This document shows positions 22,190-33,516 of a stretch of 64,000 nt of DNA, one piece after another. Location of the stretch: assembly GCA_030295235.1 (NCBI GenBank), contig AP026141.1, forward strand, positions 310,001 to 374,000, given 5' to 3'. This DNA is from Fistulifera solaris. Its lineage: Eukaryota; Bacillariophyta; Bacillariophyceae; Naviculales; Stauroneidaceae. The stretch's first letter is position 1, and the number at the start of each line of letters is the position of its first letter. Below the pieces are notes generated by a model. It made no database searches. It had not been told where the DNA came from and worked only from the letters and a program-made list of their open reading frames with translations. The translations under genes and the position numbers were made by a program.

Positions 22190-25100
22190 TTACAATAAAC
22201 TCGTTTCCGGAATGTATCGAAAAAAGTCCACGATCGTGAGTGGCAGCGACGGTACCATCAACTGATCGACTTCTCGTTCCTGTTCCAAGCGAATCCAGGG
22301 CCGGCCGTCAAAGCCTTCTCTGCGGATACGCGATTCGTAAGCACGACGAGCCGTCTCCTCGGCTTCTTGGCGTTGGGACAACGCGGTGGTAATCGTGGTG
22401 TGGAGTGTACTGTAACGGGTAAAGAAAAATCCGAGCGAGGGTATTTGGCCATTGCGGAACAAGAAACAAATCGTGTCCCCAATGGTCTCGGCATAAAAAG
22501 GATCCAAGCAACTGGAACGGAGTGTTCCCACCAATTCATCTAACTCGGCTTGACTACCCGGTCGAACTTTAGTACTTCCTTTGGTTTTCCTCTTTTTCTT
22601 TTTCTTGAATCCTAGTTGATTGAATTTACTCTTGTGACGATAGTGTTCATCCGCACCCGACAACGAAAAGGTTGTCGTGGTTTTGACGCTGATGACGCTG
22701 GACAAGCTAGCCGAAGTGCCGGTACTGCGCATCGATGCGTTGGAGACGGTGGTCGATGCGGTAGAAAAGAGCGAGCCGTTCTCTTCGTTTTCGAGATTGT
22801 CGACTTCACCCGATGCCACTGCTTCACGACGAATTTGTACTACGGCACCATATCGCTCTAACGTTGTTGGAAATGTCGATGCCTTTTCTTCGAGATCTTC
22901 CATGGTCCTGTGAGCGTACGCTATGACGGCATCCATGACTCGGCGAAGATCGAGTGAATGCTTCACCGATAGTCTCTGTGCCTCCAACCACAATTCGGCT
23001 CGGAGAAGAAACTCAATGGCTCCCGAAACATCGTTACCGTAGTCATACAAAATGGTAGCCGCATCAGTAAGTTTCTGTCGGCGCATCGCTCCGGACTCAC
23101 TTTCCGACGCAAACGACAAATTTTCGGCCATCTCTCCTGCCAAAATCATCTTTCGCTCTTGAGAAAAATCCTCTTCGTTGATGGGTGATATAGAAAGAGA
23201 GTCTTCCAGTCTCGACAGGCCTTTGCCGCAGATTTGGCCCGTTCCACGTCCAGCGGAGTGACAGTGAGAAAGACATTCAGCGCCATGTCAAATTTCTTTT
23301 GTTTCATCAAATCGTCACCAAGTGCCAGCAAAATGGTGCGCGAACTGTGAGGGTCCTGAAAAAGTTCCAAACCTTGTCGATACAGGTCATGCTTTTCGAT
23401 TAATTGCATGCAATCTTCTACAGTGTTTCCCACTTCGGGACATTCGTCCTCGTGATATTTTGCGACTCCCTCCAGATTCTCACCCTCGTGGAGCGACTTT
23501 GCAAGGTTACGGAGCGCTGCATCGTATTTCTCCAATCGCACATCTACTTCATACCTGGCGTAATAAAGAGGAAGCTCGTTGTATCTTTTCAAAAGAGGAA
23601 GGTACACTTTGGGATCCATTTGCGAGTTGCGAGCCACCGCACGGGCCATATCATAGTCGTACAGCCCAAGTGCTCTGTCAAACAGAAGACTGTATTCGGC
23701 CATGAAGGCAAGGTACTGAATGGCGCTTTGAGCCTTATCAGAAAACAAAATTGGTTTGTTTTTGGGTAGTGTCTCACGCTGCCTTTCCGTGTTCTTCTTT
23801 ATAAGGTTCAACGCATCTTCAATTTGAGGCGGATCTTGCTTCGCAAACGTCGAAAGAGTGGGTAAGAGAAAATAGGCATCTTTCACAGGTTTCCCACTGA
23901 CGGTCTTCTCCTGAGCTTCCGCTGTCAACATAGCAGCACGCATGCTTTCGCAGATCAAGTTCACTTTTGAGTAAAATCAAATTCGTTGCAAGTAAATTGG
24001 TTCACGTTTTGAATCCATTTGGGCACCGGATAACGCTCCGATGTCGAATTCCAATTTTGAAGGGAAGATATGAAGAGGTTGAGGTGATCTATGTTGCGGA
24101 CTTGATCAATGAGAATGTGAACGCCCTCTTTCAGAAAAAATGGAGGATCAATGTCCACAATTAGATTGAGATCTACCTTGTGGCGACGCATGAGCTCATA
24201 GGCGGACTTGAACTCCCTCGCCAGCACATTTTTCATGCAGTATCCGAGTACTAATGCCCGCGGGTATATGGCCTCCAGGTTACCTCGGGGCATCTGTAAT
24301 ACGGCAGTCGGTTCTTCGGGTCGAACACAGACAAGACAGGCACCCCGCTCAACATCTCGGGGCTCGTACCCGGTCGAGAGCACGCGTTGGTGTTCTTCCG
24401 ATCCCAGCAGTGGATCAAATGAGGCCAACACCGACAGGTGAACAAACCGAAGTTGAAACTGCGAGTCCGCGGTGACGTAACACAAAAATCCTTGTGGTAC
24501 CGACAAAAGAAGGAAGAAACATTTTCGGCCAGTAGAACATCATGGCAGTACAAACGTCCCTTGAGTGTCTTGCCAACGACCAGCCGGTTGTGTCCATGAT
24601 CATTTTCAGGAACAACTTTACAACCTTCGATCCAATGACACGGTTCTAAGAACGGCTCCACCGTTGCGGGTACAACGTGCCCGTCATCGTATTCATAGAG
24701 GCTGCCATCAATGAGTTCCACCAGTGCACCTGACGCATCGGACCAGGCCGTGATCGTCAAAATGGGCTCGTCTAGAAACAGCAAATCTTGAATGACAGTT
24801 GCTGGAGTCAATCCACCCCAAGTGATCGTAAGTACCACCAAACATTCCTTTCCTTCTTCTTTGGTCACGCATGCTGCAACTACTTCAATCGTCTCCGCAT
24901 CGGCCGACGAAATCACTAAATTCCGCAGAGAACGTAAATCCACCGGACACTCGTCGCCGACGTGAACAGCGTCCGATACAATGGGCGGGTTCCAGCCCAC
25001 CATGGTCCGTCCCACTCCATTGATTTCGTCACGCACGACCATCCACGACCCGTCGACGAGCAACACGACCGCACAGAGCGTTCCGAGCGGACGATTTGCC

Positions 25101-26215
25101 GCGGCCAGTTCCTGAACCGGGTACGGAAACGATAGCGTTGCTTCACTCATCGGGGGTGGTGTGATCGCTCGATCCAAGGGTGTCACTTTCACAGAAGAGC
25201 CATCCACGACGAGAGCGGTACCCGGCCACGCCATCCTACTGGTACACCACTGGACCTGGTATTCCATCCATTGACCTCCCTGTAAAGCCACGAGCAAACG
25301 ACGAGGATTTTCGGGATGAAAGAGAGTTCGAGTGATCAACGATGGAGTGTGGATTTCGCGTTTGAGATACCAATGATAGTTACGGCGATGCCATAATTGT
25401 AGTTTGGACTCGAACACCACGGCCACGAGTTGGGAATCGGCATTCCAACACAGTTCGAGCACGGGACTGGTCCCGTCCGGCAATAGAAATTCTCCATGCC
25501 GCAGTCCATTGGGTTCAAAGAACGCAACCTGTACTTTGTTCCGTCCTTTCGTTTGCAAGGTCGCCAACAATTGCGAACACTGCATTCCGGCCCACGCCAG
25601 TGGTGCTGCCACCAAGCCGGTGACCAATTTGCCACTCCCATCTTCCGTCCGTCCCATTGCTTGAAAGGTGAGGTCCGATGTTTGATAGAACCGGATTTTC
25701 CGAGTCGTATCGTCGTCGCCGCGATCGACACTACTGACGGCACACAATGTCGCATCCGAAGGTCGGATCGCCACATAGACCGAAAAGGCGGGATCGTGCG
25801 GTTGTTCCAAATCCACTTCGGCCAAGACGTGCCATTCGGAATTCATTGTTAATAGGACGGTTCGATCGTCTTCGGTAGTTGTGACCAACACGAGCAATTC
25901 ACCATCCCACGCCGCCGCGCATATTCCGTATTCGAATTCTCCCACCAATTCTCCGCCCGCTGGATTGAGAGCGACGACGGCACCACTTCGACTCAGACAG
26001 ACATAACTGTCCTCTGCAGTCAACACCCGAAACCAATCGTGGTGCGGTGGAGTGACCAAATTTCCGACATCGCCTCGTAACTGACGGTCCGCGTCGTAGA
26101 GATGGCCATCGGCCGTCAAGACAACGACACCGTCCGATGTGTCGCACAAATCGACAATCTCCGCATCCGATGGGATTGAAAAACGTTGTTCTCCTTGTAT
26201 TACGAGATTTTGCAT
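22190..26215 (-). CDS. ELP1: Elongator complex subunit 1 (ELP1/IKI3/IKAP)
   Basis: Scaffold of Elongator, which makes the cm5 modification of wobble uridines in tRNA. 1,342 residues when three single-base breaks are counted (human ELP1 is about 1,330). Seen: N-terminal WD40 propellers with FFEPNGLRHGEFLLPDGT, LCWNADSQLVAVVFESKLQL, RNYHWYLKREIHTPS and LDRAITPPPMSEATLSFPYP; then TPR-like helices PRGNLEAIYPRALVLGYCM, HKVDLNLIVDIDPPFFL, SQMDPKVYLPLLKRYNELPL; C-terminal basic region FKKKKKRKTKGSTK and the dimerisation helices. Breaks lie at A runs 24505-24508, 23973-23976 and 23194-23196, each one base short; each rejoins a conserved block. No introns found. It converges with rimM. Confidence 0.93.
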
Positions 26216-26845
26216 GATATGGTCGAAGGAAATGATGGAAGCAAAGGAATGAATGGATTTTGAGTTTTTTATTCTTTATTTCCGATGCACTTTTTTCGTC
26301 GCCGTGATGGATGGACGCGGTGAAGGTGCAGCATCTACGCTAGAGTTGAGGCTCACTGGTTTCCTCCCTAAACTTCTCCGTGTCGCAGGACGTTCCATTG
26401 ACAGTCACTTTTGCAGTGGGGCTTTACAAGGACGGTTTCACTATCTAACTCTTGACTATGGCTCAACCGAGTATCCTTAGTACTCATTGAGTTTATAGAA
26501 TCTTTCCGATATGCCTTCCTGGCGCAATACTTAGCTTAAGTAACCTAATTACCAACATAGGTAACAAAATTAGATACACGAAGAACGCCTAACTATCCCT
26601 GTAGTAGGGAATTTTTGGGAAACAAAGACACGGCAATCGTACTGTAAACTAACGAGTCGTATAGAGCTTGTTTTGAAAAATTCATTGTCTTCCATTGAAC
26701 GTCGATCCGTCCGATGCGGTGAAATTTTGGTGCACTTCGTCATCCTTCTTGCTGCTCATCTTTTGTTCCGAGTACTTTACCTTTGGGTGGACCGGATATT
26801 GTAGATTGTAACGAGCATTAAAGAGGATCAATCCATTTCAAAAGA
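26216..26845. other. Intergenic, divergent promoter region of ELP1 and the sulfotransferase-like gene
   Basis: 630 bp with no supported gene. A 75-codon plus frame starting near 26253 has no domain and is not called. Confidence 0.5.
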
Positions 26846-28228
26846 ATGAAGAATCAGGCCGAACGGTCGTCACTGGTCGCGGGCCGCTTTTGGTTGTATT
26901 GCTTTGCGATTACCATTACCGTGGCCATGTTCACGGGGCATTATCTCTTGTCGAATTATCGCTTGCAACCGGTAGGGATCCTGTTGGAAGATAGTACGGC
27001 CGAAGAAGCGCCGGTTGTAGTCGAAGAAGCTCCAGAAGCAGCATTACCGGAAGACGCGGAAGTCGCCATTGCAACGCCACCCGCAAAGCCACTCCTCGTA
27101 TTGCACGTCGGACCCGGAAAAACGGCTACCACCACCTTGCAAGTCGATTTGACAAGACCCTCCTATGAGGCGTGTTTGGCGGAAGATGATTATCTGTACG
27201 GAGGACGCTTTTATCTGAAACCATCACAAAATTCGGACGGAAAATGGATGGAAGGACCGGAATCGTTCTCGCCGCCACTGGAGACCTTGCGCGATATCTT
27301 GATACCGGCCAAGGCTCGGAATACCGTTTCGGAATGCAGTCCGACTCGTCCCAAGTGTTGGAAAGCCTTGCAACAACAGATTGACGACTCTGCCGGGGAT
27401 CATCACATTATACTGTCGGATGAACCGTTGGCGCTCCGGTGGACACCAGAGAATGCTAAACTGATGAAAGATGCCTTTCGGGACGTACGGGATATTCTGG
27501 TAGTCATTGGTTATCGAAGGTTCTTTGATTGGTTGCCATCGAGTATCTTTCAACGCAATCGGAAGCGCCTCGTGGATAAACATTGGCCCAGTCGAGGAGA
27601 ACTTGCCATGTTGGATCCACTGTGGCCACTTTTGGGGACATCGGCCGAAGCCTGGAAGGAGCGGCATTATACATTTACCGATTCCTTGGTTCAAGCTACA
27701 CAAGCGGCATCTTTGCCGCATCGCATTCTCAATATGCACGATCCAACAATGACAGTTTCGAGCCAATTCTTTTGTCAAGTACTACCGAGTGCCTCGAGTT
27801 GTTGTCAGCTCGCCGCGAATGCCACTTCTTCCACAATTATGAACATGCGAACCGAAGAACAAGTGCATCAATTGTATTTTGATACCATCACGACGGCGGC
27901 GGCCGCCAAAGGCTGGATCCACAAATCCAAATACAGTCGTCCGCAAATCCGAGAAGCCTTGAAAGAATATTATCACGCTCGTCCATTGAAACAGTGGTCC
28001 TTGTATTGTCCCACGGAACAACAATTGCAACTGCTCTATGATCAATCCTGGCGCATGGAACAAGAACTCATTATTGGGCCGACGGTAGATCCCGAATTTC
28101 GGTATCATTTAGAAGAAGAACATCGTTCCTCCTTTGAAGGCCGCGTGCGGGAGGGCGCTTTTGTCAACTCGATCTCAAGGCGTCTCTCGAAACCTTTCGT
28201 GACTTTTTTTCGCAAATATTCCAAATGA
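26846..28228 (+). CDS. Type II membrane sulfotransferase-like protein
   Basis: 460 residues, single exon. A short basic head is followed by one membrane segment (about residues 18-37, WLYCFAITITVAMFTGHYLL), giving Golgi type II topology. A Glu/Ala/Pro stem follows. The globular part opens with LLVLHVGPGKTATTTLQVDL, matching the 5'-phosphosulfate-binding P-loop of sulfotransferases (HVGxxKTGTTxLQ). A later segment DILVVIGYRRFFDWLPSSIF fits the 3'-phosphate strand-helix with its Arg and Ser. The likely reaction is PAPS-dependent sulfation of a glycan or protein in the Golgi; acceptor unknown. Diatom extracellular polymers are often sulfated, but the link is inference. No frame break. Confidence 0.66.
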   Translation: MKNQAERSSLVAGRFWLYCFAITITVAMFTGHYLLSNYRLQPVGILLEDSTAEEAPVVVEEAPEAALPEDAEVAIATPPAKPLLVLHVGPGKTATTTLQVDLTRPSYEACLAEDDYLYGGRFYLKPSQNSDGKWMEGPESFSPPLETLRDILIPAKARNTVSECSPTRPKCWKALQQQIDDSAGDHHIILSDEPLALRWTPENAKLMKDAFRDVRDILVVIGYRRFFDWLPSSIFQRNRKRLVDKHWPSRGELAMLDPLWPLLGTSAEAWKERHYTFTDSLVQATQAASLPHRILNMHDPTMTVSSQFFCQVLPSASSCCQLAANATSSTIMNMRTEEQVHQLYFDTITTAAAAKGWIHKSKYSRPQIREALKEYYHARPLKQWSLYCPTEQQLQLLYDQSWRMEQELIIGPTVDPEFRYHLEEEHRSSFEGRVREGAFVNSISRRLSKPFVTFFRKYSK

Positions 28229-28496
28229 GCGCTTGTATATATATACCGCTGGTTGTTATCCTTTATTTTGTTAAATGTTTTTATTAGAATTGCATATTTA
28301 TGTCTTGTTGACTGTCGAGATAGACTTTGAGACAACTAGATTAAAGTAATTATACTATTTTATTGACAACCCCTACGGAACGATTTTTCGAACATAACAA
28401 GAAGATCAAGCTACTGCATACGACAAAGATCACGATGGTAAAATTCGTTCATTCTGTGATTCCTCTATGAAAAACTTATTATCGAAAGGTGACTTA
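28229..28496. other. Convergent 3' intergenic stretch
   Basis: 268 bp of 3' flanks of the sulfotransferase-like gene and DUF6824 gene 1. AT-rich, nothing else seen. Confidence 0.5.
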
Positions 28497-29282
28497 TTAT
28501 AACCAGCGTCCAAAATCAAGGGGGTTCGAGTTGACCGAGGCTAAAATCTGCTCCAACGAAATATGAGGGACGGGAGGAGCGTGGAGCTGTTGCAACAAGA
28601 GACGTCGCAATGCCACCTTTCGTTCAATCTCGTGTTTCAACAATAGATTCGCCGCATCCGAGTACGCCTGCAGTTCACTGAGCGCACTCAAATGCAGATT
28701 ATTGTTGGCGATATTGTTGGTCGGCACGGGAGAACCCAATTGCGCCAATCCACTCGCCGCGGCCTCCAAATCCAGTCGCATGCGTTTCTTGATCGGTGCG
28801 GGAGAATTTTCGCGAGAAGATTCCGCGGAGGAATATTCACGACGTTTGCTGTCACGCATCACTTCGTAATACGGCAACACGTCCGGAGTTCGTTCGCGCA
28901 AACACTGCGAGGCCTTCTCTTGCGCTTTCTTGTCACACACTTCAATCCAGTCCAATTTGCTTTCATCCGCGCGTTGCAAAAATCGTCCCGGTGGATCCAG
29001 TTGCTTCCACATGTGCACCAATTCCCGAGCGACCTTGGGTTTGTCGACTTTCGAGGAAGCCAAATAACGCATTTTGTGTTGGTTCACGAGCTTGCGGAAC
29101 TGAATGTTCCCCACGTGATTGTACGTTCCCAAACCGCGTCCCAAAATCACGTCATGTTCTCCGAGCGGACGCGTTCCGTTCAATACGCGGCCTTCGACCA
29201 AGAAACCACGACGGCTTTGCGATTTCATTCCGGCGTCGTCTTGCGGTGCTTGAGAAGACAGGATAGTGTTGGAATCGAGCAT
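28497..29282 (-). CDS. DUF6824-domain protein, gene 1
   Basis: 261 residues, intronless, ATG 29282. DUF6824 domain at about residues 40-145: EHDVILGRGLGTYNHVGNIQ, FRKLVNQHKMRYLASSKVDK, PKVARELVHMWKQLDPPGRF, KKAQEKASQCLRERTPDVLP. The domain is common and expanded in diatoms; its conserved basic and aromatic residues have led to the idea of DNA binding, which is unproven. After it comes RREYSSAESSRENSPAPIKK and a helical tail with LLLKHEIERKVALRRLLLQQ, a possible dimer helix. PIKKRMRL may be a nuclear signal. Its paralogue lies 1.95 kb away on the other strand, head to head. Confidence 0.84.
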   Translation of the reverse strand: MLDSNTILSSQAPQDDAGMKSQSRRGFLVEGRVLNGTRPLGEHDVILGRGLGTYNHVGNIQFRKLVNQHKMRYLASSKVDKPKVARELVHMWKQLDPPGRFLQRADESKLDWIEVCDKKAQEKASQCLRERTPDVLPYYEVMRDSKRREYSSAESSRENSPAPIKKRMRLDLEAAASGLAQLGSPVPTNNIANNNLHLSALSELQAYSDAANLLLKHEIERKVALRRLLLQQLHAPPVPHISLEQILASVNSNPLDFGRWL

Positions 29283-31232
29283 GTTTTGAAACCAAACGCC
29301 AAAGAGAAAACGGCTGCCAAAATGTAAGATCCGTTCGTTGAAAAAGCGGCGGTGATTGCTATCAAAAGGCCTTTTTGCGAACCCGCCATCCGAGCGAACG
29401 TCACCTCGCCGCCAACGGATTCACGCATCCGCTACTGACATTACTACTGACAACAACGCCCAGTCCTTCCGATGAGGGAATCCAAATTACTTCAATCGTT
29501 AAAGTAGTTAGACACGTTTTAGTACCAGACCCACATAAGACACACACGATTTACGATTCGACATGGCGACCTTAAACCGAATGACTACTTCTTGTATGAT
29601 ACCACAATCATCCCCATTTGAACTTTTAATTATTTATGTCTCTATGTACTTTATGCAAATCGTGAATCGTACGTACAACGTACATTCCTCAATGAAGAAA
29701 ATTTGAACAACAGAAAACAGAACAACGCGAAGAAGATATACTTTTCACTAATACTAAGATACTAACTACAGTTTCGAAATTCGAAATTCGAAATTCGAAA
29801 TGCAGAAGAGAACCGCTGTCGCTGAGCGCTGAGTAAATTTTTGTGGACTTTAAGACTCGATACGTAATGTACAACTGTTTCAAGTTTCAAAAGGATTCAC
29901 TACCTTGCCACTTGCCACTACGGCTCGGTGTCGCGTGCGTTGAACCCCGAGTGCCCGAGGCCCGAGGCCCGAGGTGTGTCGTCCAAAATCCAAAATCCGA
30001 ACAATCCAAATTTGAATCACTTGTTGCTTGTTGCTTTTGTTTTTGGAACGTAATTCCTGGCGCCGGGCGCCGGCCTTATTGCTACGTATGTCGGAATCGC
30101 GGATGGCGGATTGCGGAGAGCTTGGAGGTTATTGTATAGAGCGTTCCAGTAGAACTCCTTCTCGCATCGTTCCAGGAGCTACGACTACGAACGTACGAAG
30201 TACGAAGCAAGAATCAGATGAGTCGGTGACGTTGTATGTCGCTGCCACGGTCCATGTCGAACACTCGTCTTTGTACTGTCGTTGACCAGAGAAGCGGAAA
30301 AGCTTCTTCTGTGCCAGGTGACCTGTGCAACAGGCTCTTTTTTTCTCCGTGCGCGATTCAATCGGGATACAGGACTGAAACCCCTTTGCTATTCAGAACC
30401 TTATTGTAAAAAGCGCTGGGACGGAACAAGGACGGAACGTCAGACGAAAATGAAAACATAACACTAAGATTAGGATTAAAAACAAGGCTCTCGACCCCTC
30501 GCTTCGAATCTAGCTAGAGGTAATGCAATTTGAGTTTGGTTCTTCACTTATCGAGGACTAATCATCATTTACGATCTACCAAGAAAGAAGACGCATGTAA
30601 GCACGGATGTAAGGGCATTGATAAGCCGAACTATGATATAGATCGCCTTTTACCTCTAGCACCATCGACGCGTTTTCTTTTTACATTATAATCGTTCTCG
30701 TATTCATAGGCTCGTAGGAACAAAATAGAAAGGAAGCACAGTAACTCTCTAGTAGTCAGATTTGAAAAATAAATTTACCATTCCCGACAGCGCACTAAAG
30801 AAGAGATCATGGGTCGCCCCCCTTAGTTTATTCGCGGCAGCGCATCTTTCGCCTCTCCGTTGTACAGGCTATGCCACAGTACAATGTCCGAAGTCCCTCC
30901 GCTTAACGCAAACCAACGCCCAACGAAACACCGTGGCCGAAAAGTCCACCGCACCGGAACTCGACTATGATTGAAGTAGTAGGATGAGAAATCGACGCGG
31001 ATTTTGGGTACTTTTGCGTGAGAGCTTTCTCTTTGCAGATTTTCCATCCGAGAGAATGACCGTCGTTTCTGTGCGACCAAAACCATGTTGTTGACAAGAA
31101 ACGAACGAGCACCTGGATAATAACAATCAATAGTATTATCATTCATCTCCTTCGTTCCTCTTTCTCTCCTTCTATAATCTCCTCAAGAAAAGGCGACTTT
31201 CTCCTTGCGGTTAGAGAAAGGAGAGCCTGTAC
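29283..31232. other. Large intergenic region between two divergent DUF6824 genes
   Basis: 1.95 kb. I find no gene I can support on either strand. It contains a TCGAAAT heptamer array (29774-29801) and a short GC-rich CCCGAGG array near 29945-29972. It is long for this gene-dense window. Confidence 0.5.
29774..29801. repeat. TCGAAAT heptamer array, four units
   Basis: Four perfect head-to-tail TCGAAAT units; the junctions create TTCGAA palindromes. Confidence 0.85.
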
Positions 31233-33199
31233 ATGTCCGTGCAAATTGACGTTGCCAACTCGCAACGAAAGATGAGCCGCCCATTGTCTCCGGAAGCGGA
31301 TTTATCGAACAATTCCGAAGACGAACTCGATTTGCACGGAGAGGCCATTGTTGCTCCTACATCTCATGATGTATTGCTCGGGAGGTACGTCGCGAGTGAA
31401 TGAAGCAAGAAGGAAACAAAACGACAAATTTGGACGCCTTCTTTTCCCCAATTGCACTTCAACAATTACTCACCCTGTATTTCTTCGCACCCTCCCTTCT
31501 TTCTCACTTTAATAACCCGTATCTTTCTCTCTTTATTCATTCACTAACTTCTTTACAGAGGCGGTGGAACCAACAATCACAGCGGCAACATTAAATTCCG
31601 TCAACTCGTTAACGAACACAAGATCCGGTATTTGGCCTGCAGTAAAGTCGATAAACCCAAAGTCGCCCGCGATGTCGTCGAATTGTGGAAGAAAATGACA
31701 CCACCGGGTCGATTCTTGGCCCGAGAAACAAAAAAGGGGTCGTCGATGAAAGCGCCCGACAATGTATGGTACGAAGTCGCCGATAAGAAGGCTCGAGAAA
31801 AGGCTTCGCAATGCTTACGAGAACGGACACCGGATGTGTTGCCGTATATCAAGCAACTGCGGGAACAGCAAGATGCGATTACGGAAAAGGGGGTTTCTAT
31901 GGTGCAGCATCAACTGCAGATGCAGCAACAACGACAAGAGCAGTATCCGGTGCAGATGGTGGGTTCCATGGGGAAATGGTGATGATGCAGCAGCTGCCCC
32001 AGCAGCAGTATTCCATGGACGGCATGACAGCCGTGCGACGGACCTCCTTGCCGGAACCGCAGCACCAGCAATCGCTGGCCATGGTAACTCCCAGCCCGAC
32101 TGGCTACTTGCAACAGCGTTCCGTGTCGATCGGACCGCCGTTGCAACAGCAACGTTCCATGTCCTTGGGACACGGAATACCATCTTCCAATGGTGCCACC
32201 GTTTATTTGAGTAACAACGGAGCTATACAACAGATGCCACCCGGTCGTTATCATGTTGTACAAAACGGGGAAGTGACCCCACAAACGGTCGTTTCTCAAG
32301 AATATCATCATCCACAAATGATGCCAGGACAACAAACCCATTTCGTGATACAGTCCGCGCCACCATCCCAGCAACAAGTCCTTTCGATGCAACAGATGCC
32401 CTTTCAACAACCGCAAATGATGGCGCGGATGTCGCAGCCGATGATGCCACAGCAAATGCAGCAACCCCAAATGCCACCACCATCTCAAATGATGATGACA
32501 TCCCAAATGCCGGGACAAATACTTCCCGGACAACAAAACGCGGTGACCGCCAATTCCTTATTTGCAGAAGAACCGGAACCGTATTCGGTACAAAGTGATC
32601 CTTTGTTCTCCATGCACATCGCGACGCCCAGTCGCCAGAAGGGTCCGGAAAAAACGACGGAAGAAACGAAAACGAAAGAATCACGAAGGAAAGGGAAGAG
32701 TCCTCCTTCTACCAAGACGGCATTGAAGTCCGAACGCCGCGCCCCCGATCGCACCGCCACCGCCGCTTCCCTCATGTCGATTGGGACCGATATCGATGCG
32801 GGTGGCGAACTGACCATTGAAGAATACCGCAAACAGTTGCAGCAGTATTTGGAAAACAATAATAATAATCAAGCGAATGACGACGATGACAACAATTCGG
32901 ATCTTGAAGATGATTGGGAAAAAGAACGGGAAAAGAATTTGCGGGAATCGCGGGGCGTCGGACGGAACGTGTCGGGCATGTCGTTTGTTTCCTCGAAAAC
33001 GGCCAAGAGTGGACAATCGATGGTGTCGGGGATTTCCAGTGGGATCTTTTCGACGGACCTTTCGGCCGACATGAGCGATGACAAGAATAAAGGAAATAGT
33101 TTGAACAATTCGAATCGATCCTTGTGCAGCAATCTGTCGCTGATGTCGGAATTGACGGATCTTTCGGAAAATATTGACAATTTGACACTGGATGATTGA
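31233..33199 (+). CDS. DUF6824-domain protein, gene 2, Gln/Met-rich
   Basis: 597 residues; exons 31233-31384 and 31559-33199 with a GTACGT..CAG intron inside the domain (LLG to RGGG). DUF6824 domain: SHDVLLG joined to RGGGTNNHSGNIKFRQ, YLACSKVDKPKVARDVVELW, KKAREKASQCLRERTPDVLP. A frame break at the G run 31970-31973 (one base short) lies just after it. The middle is rich in Gln, Met and Pro (QQPQMMARMSQPMMPQQMQQ), like an activation domain. The C-terminus is acidic and Ser/Asn-rich with NNNNNQANDDDDNNSDLEDD and ends in LTDLSENIDNLTLDD. Role as a nuclear regulator is inference. Gene 1 lacks the intron and the Gln-rich part. Confidence 0.85.
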
Positions 33200-33516
33200 G
33201 TTGTTTTGTTATTTGGAGGCTCTTTTATATGATTTGAATCAATTAGACACATCTTATTTTGATTTGGTTAAGTCTTTGTAAGAATGAATAGCGTCGCACT
33301 ATATTCAAAGCGTTCGTAGAAATCCTAGGCCTAACATAGCTAGCACGAGGACGGTCGACGGACGTGTCATTTTTATTGGCTTCTCGCTTCTCGCGCCGCC
33401 GTCCACGAGTCACGTTTGCACCGCATTATTGCTTGGCTGCATTGCATTGCATTGCATTGCAATACAGAGGAAGTCGTTTCCTTCACACAGCGCCCTGCTC
33501 TTCCTCTTATTGTATC
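33200..33516. other. Intergenic upstream of the J-domain gene
   Basis: 317 bp without a gene. Contains a GCATT pentamer array at about 33438-33461. Confidence 0.5.
33438..33461. repeat. GCATT pentamer microsatellite
   Basis: About five GCATT units 55 bp upstream of the J-domain gene start. Confidence 0.8.

Noticed and set aside
28692-29327. 211-codon plus-strand frame opposite DUF6824 gene 1
   Set aside because: Antisense shadow of the conserved domain; no domain of its own.
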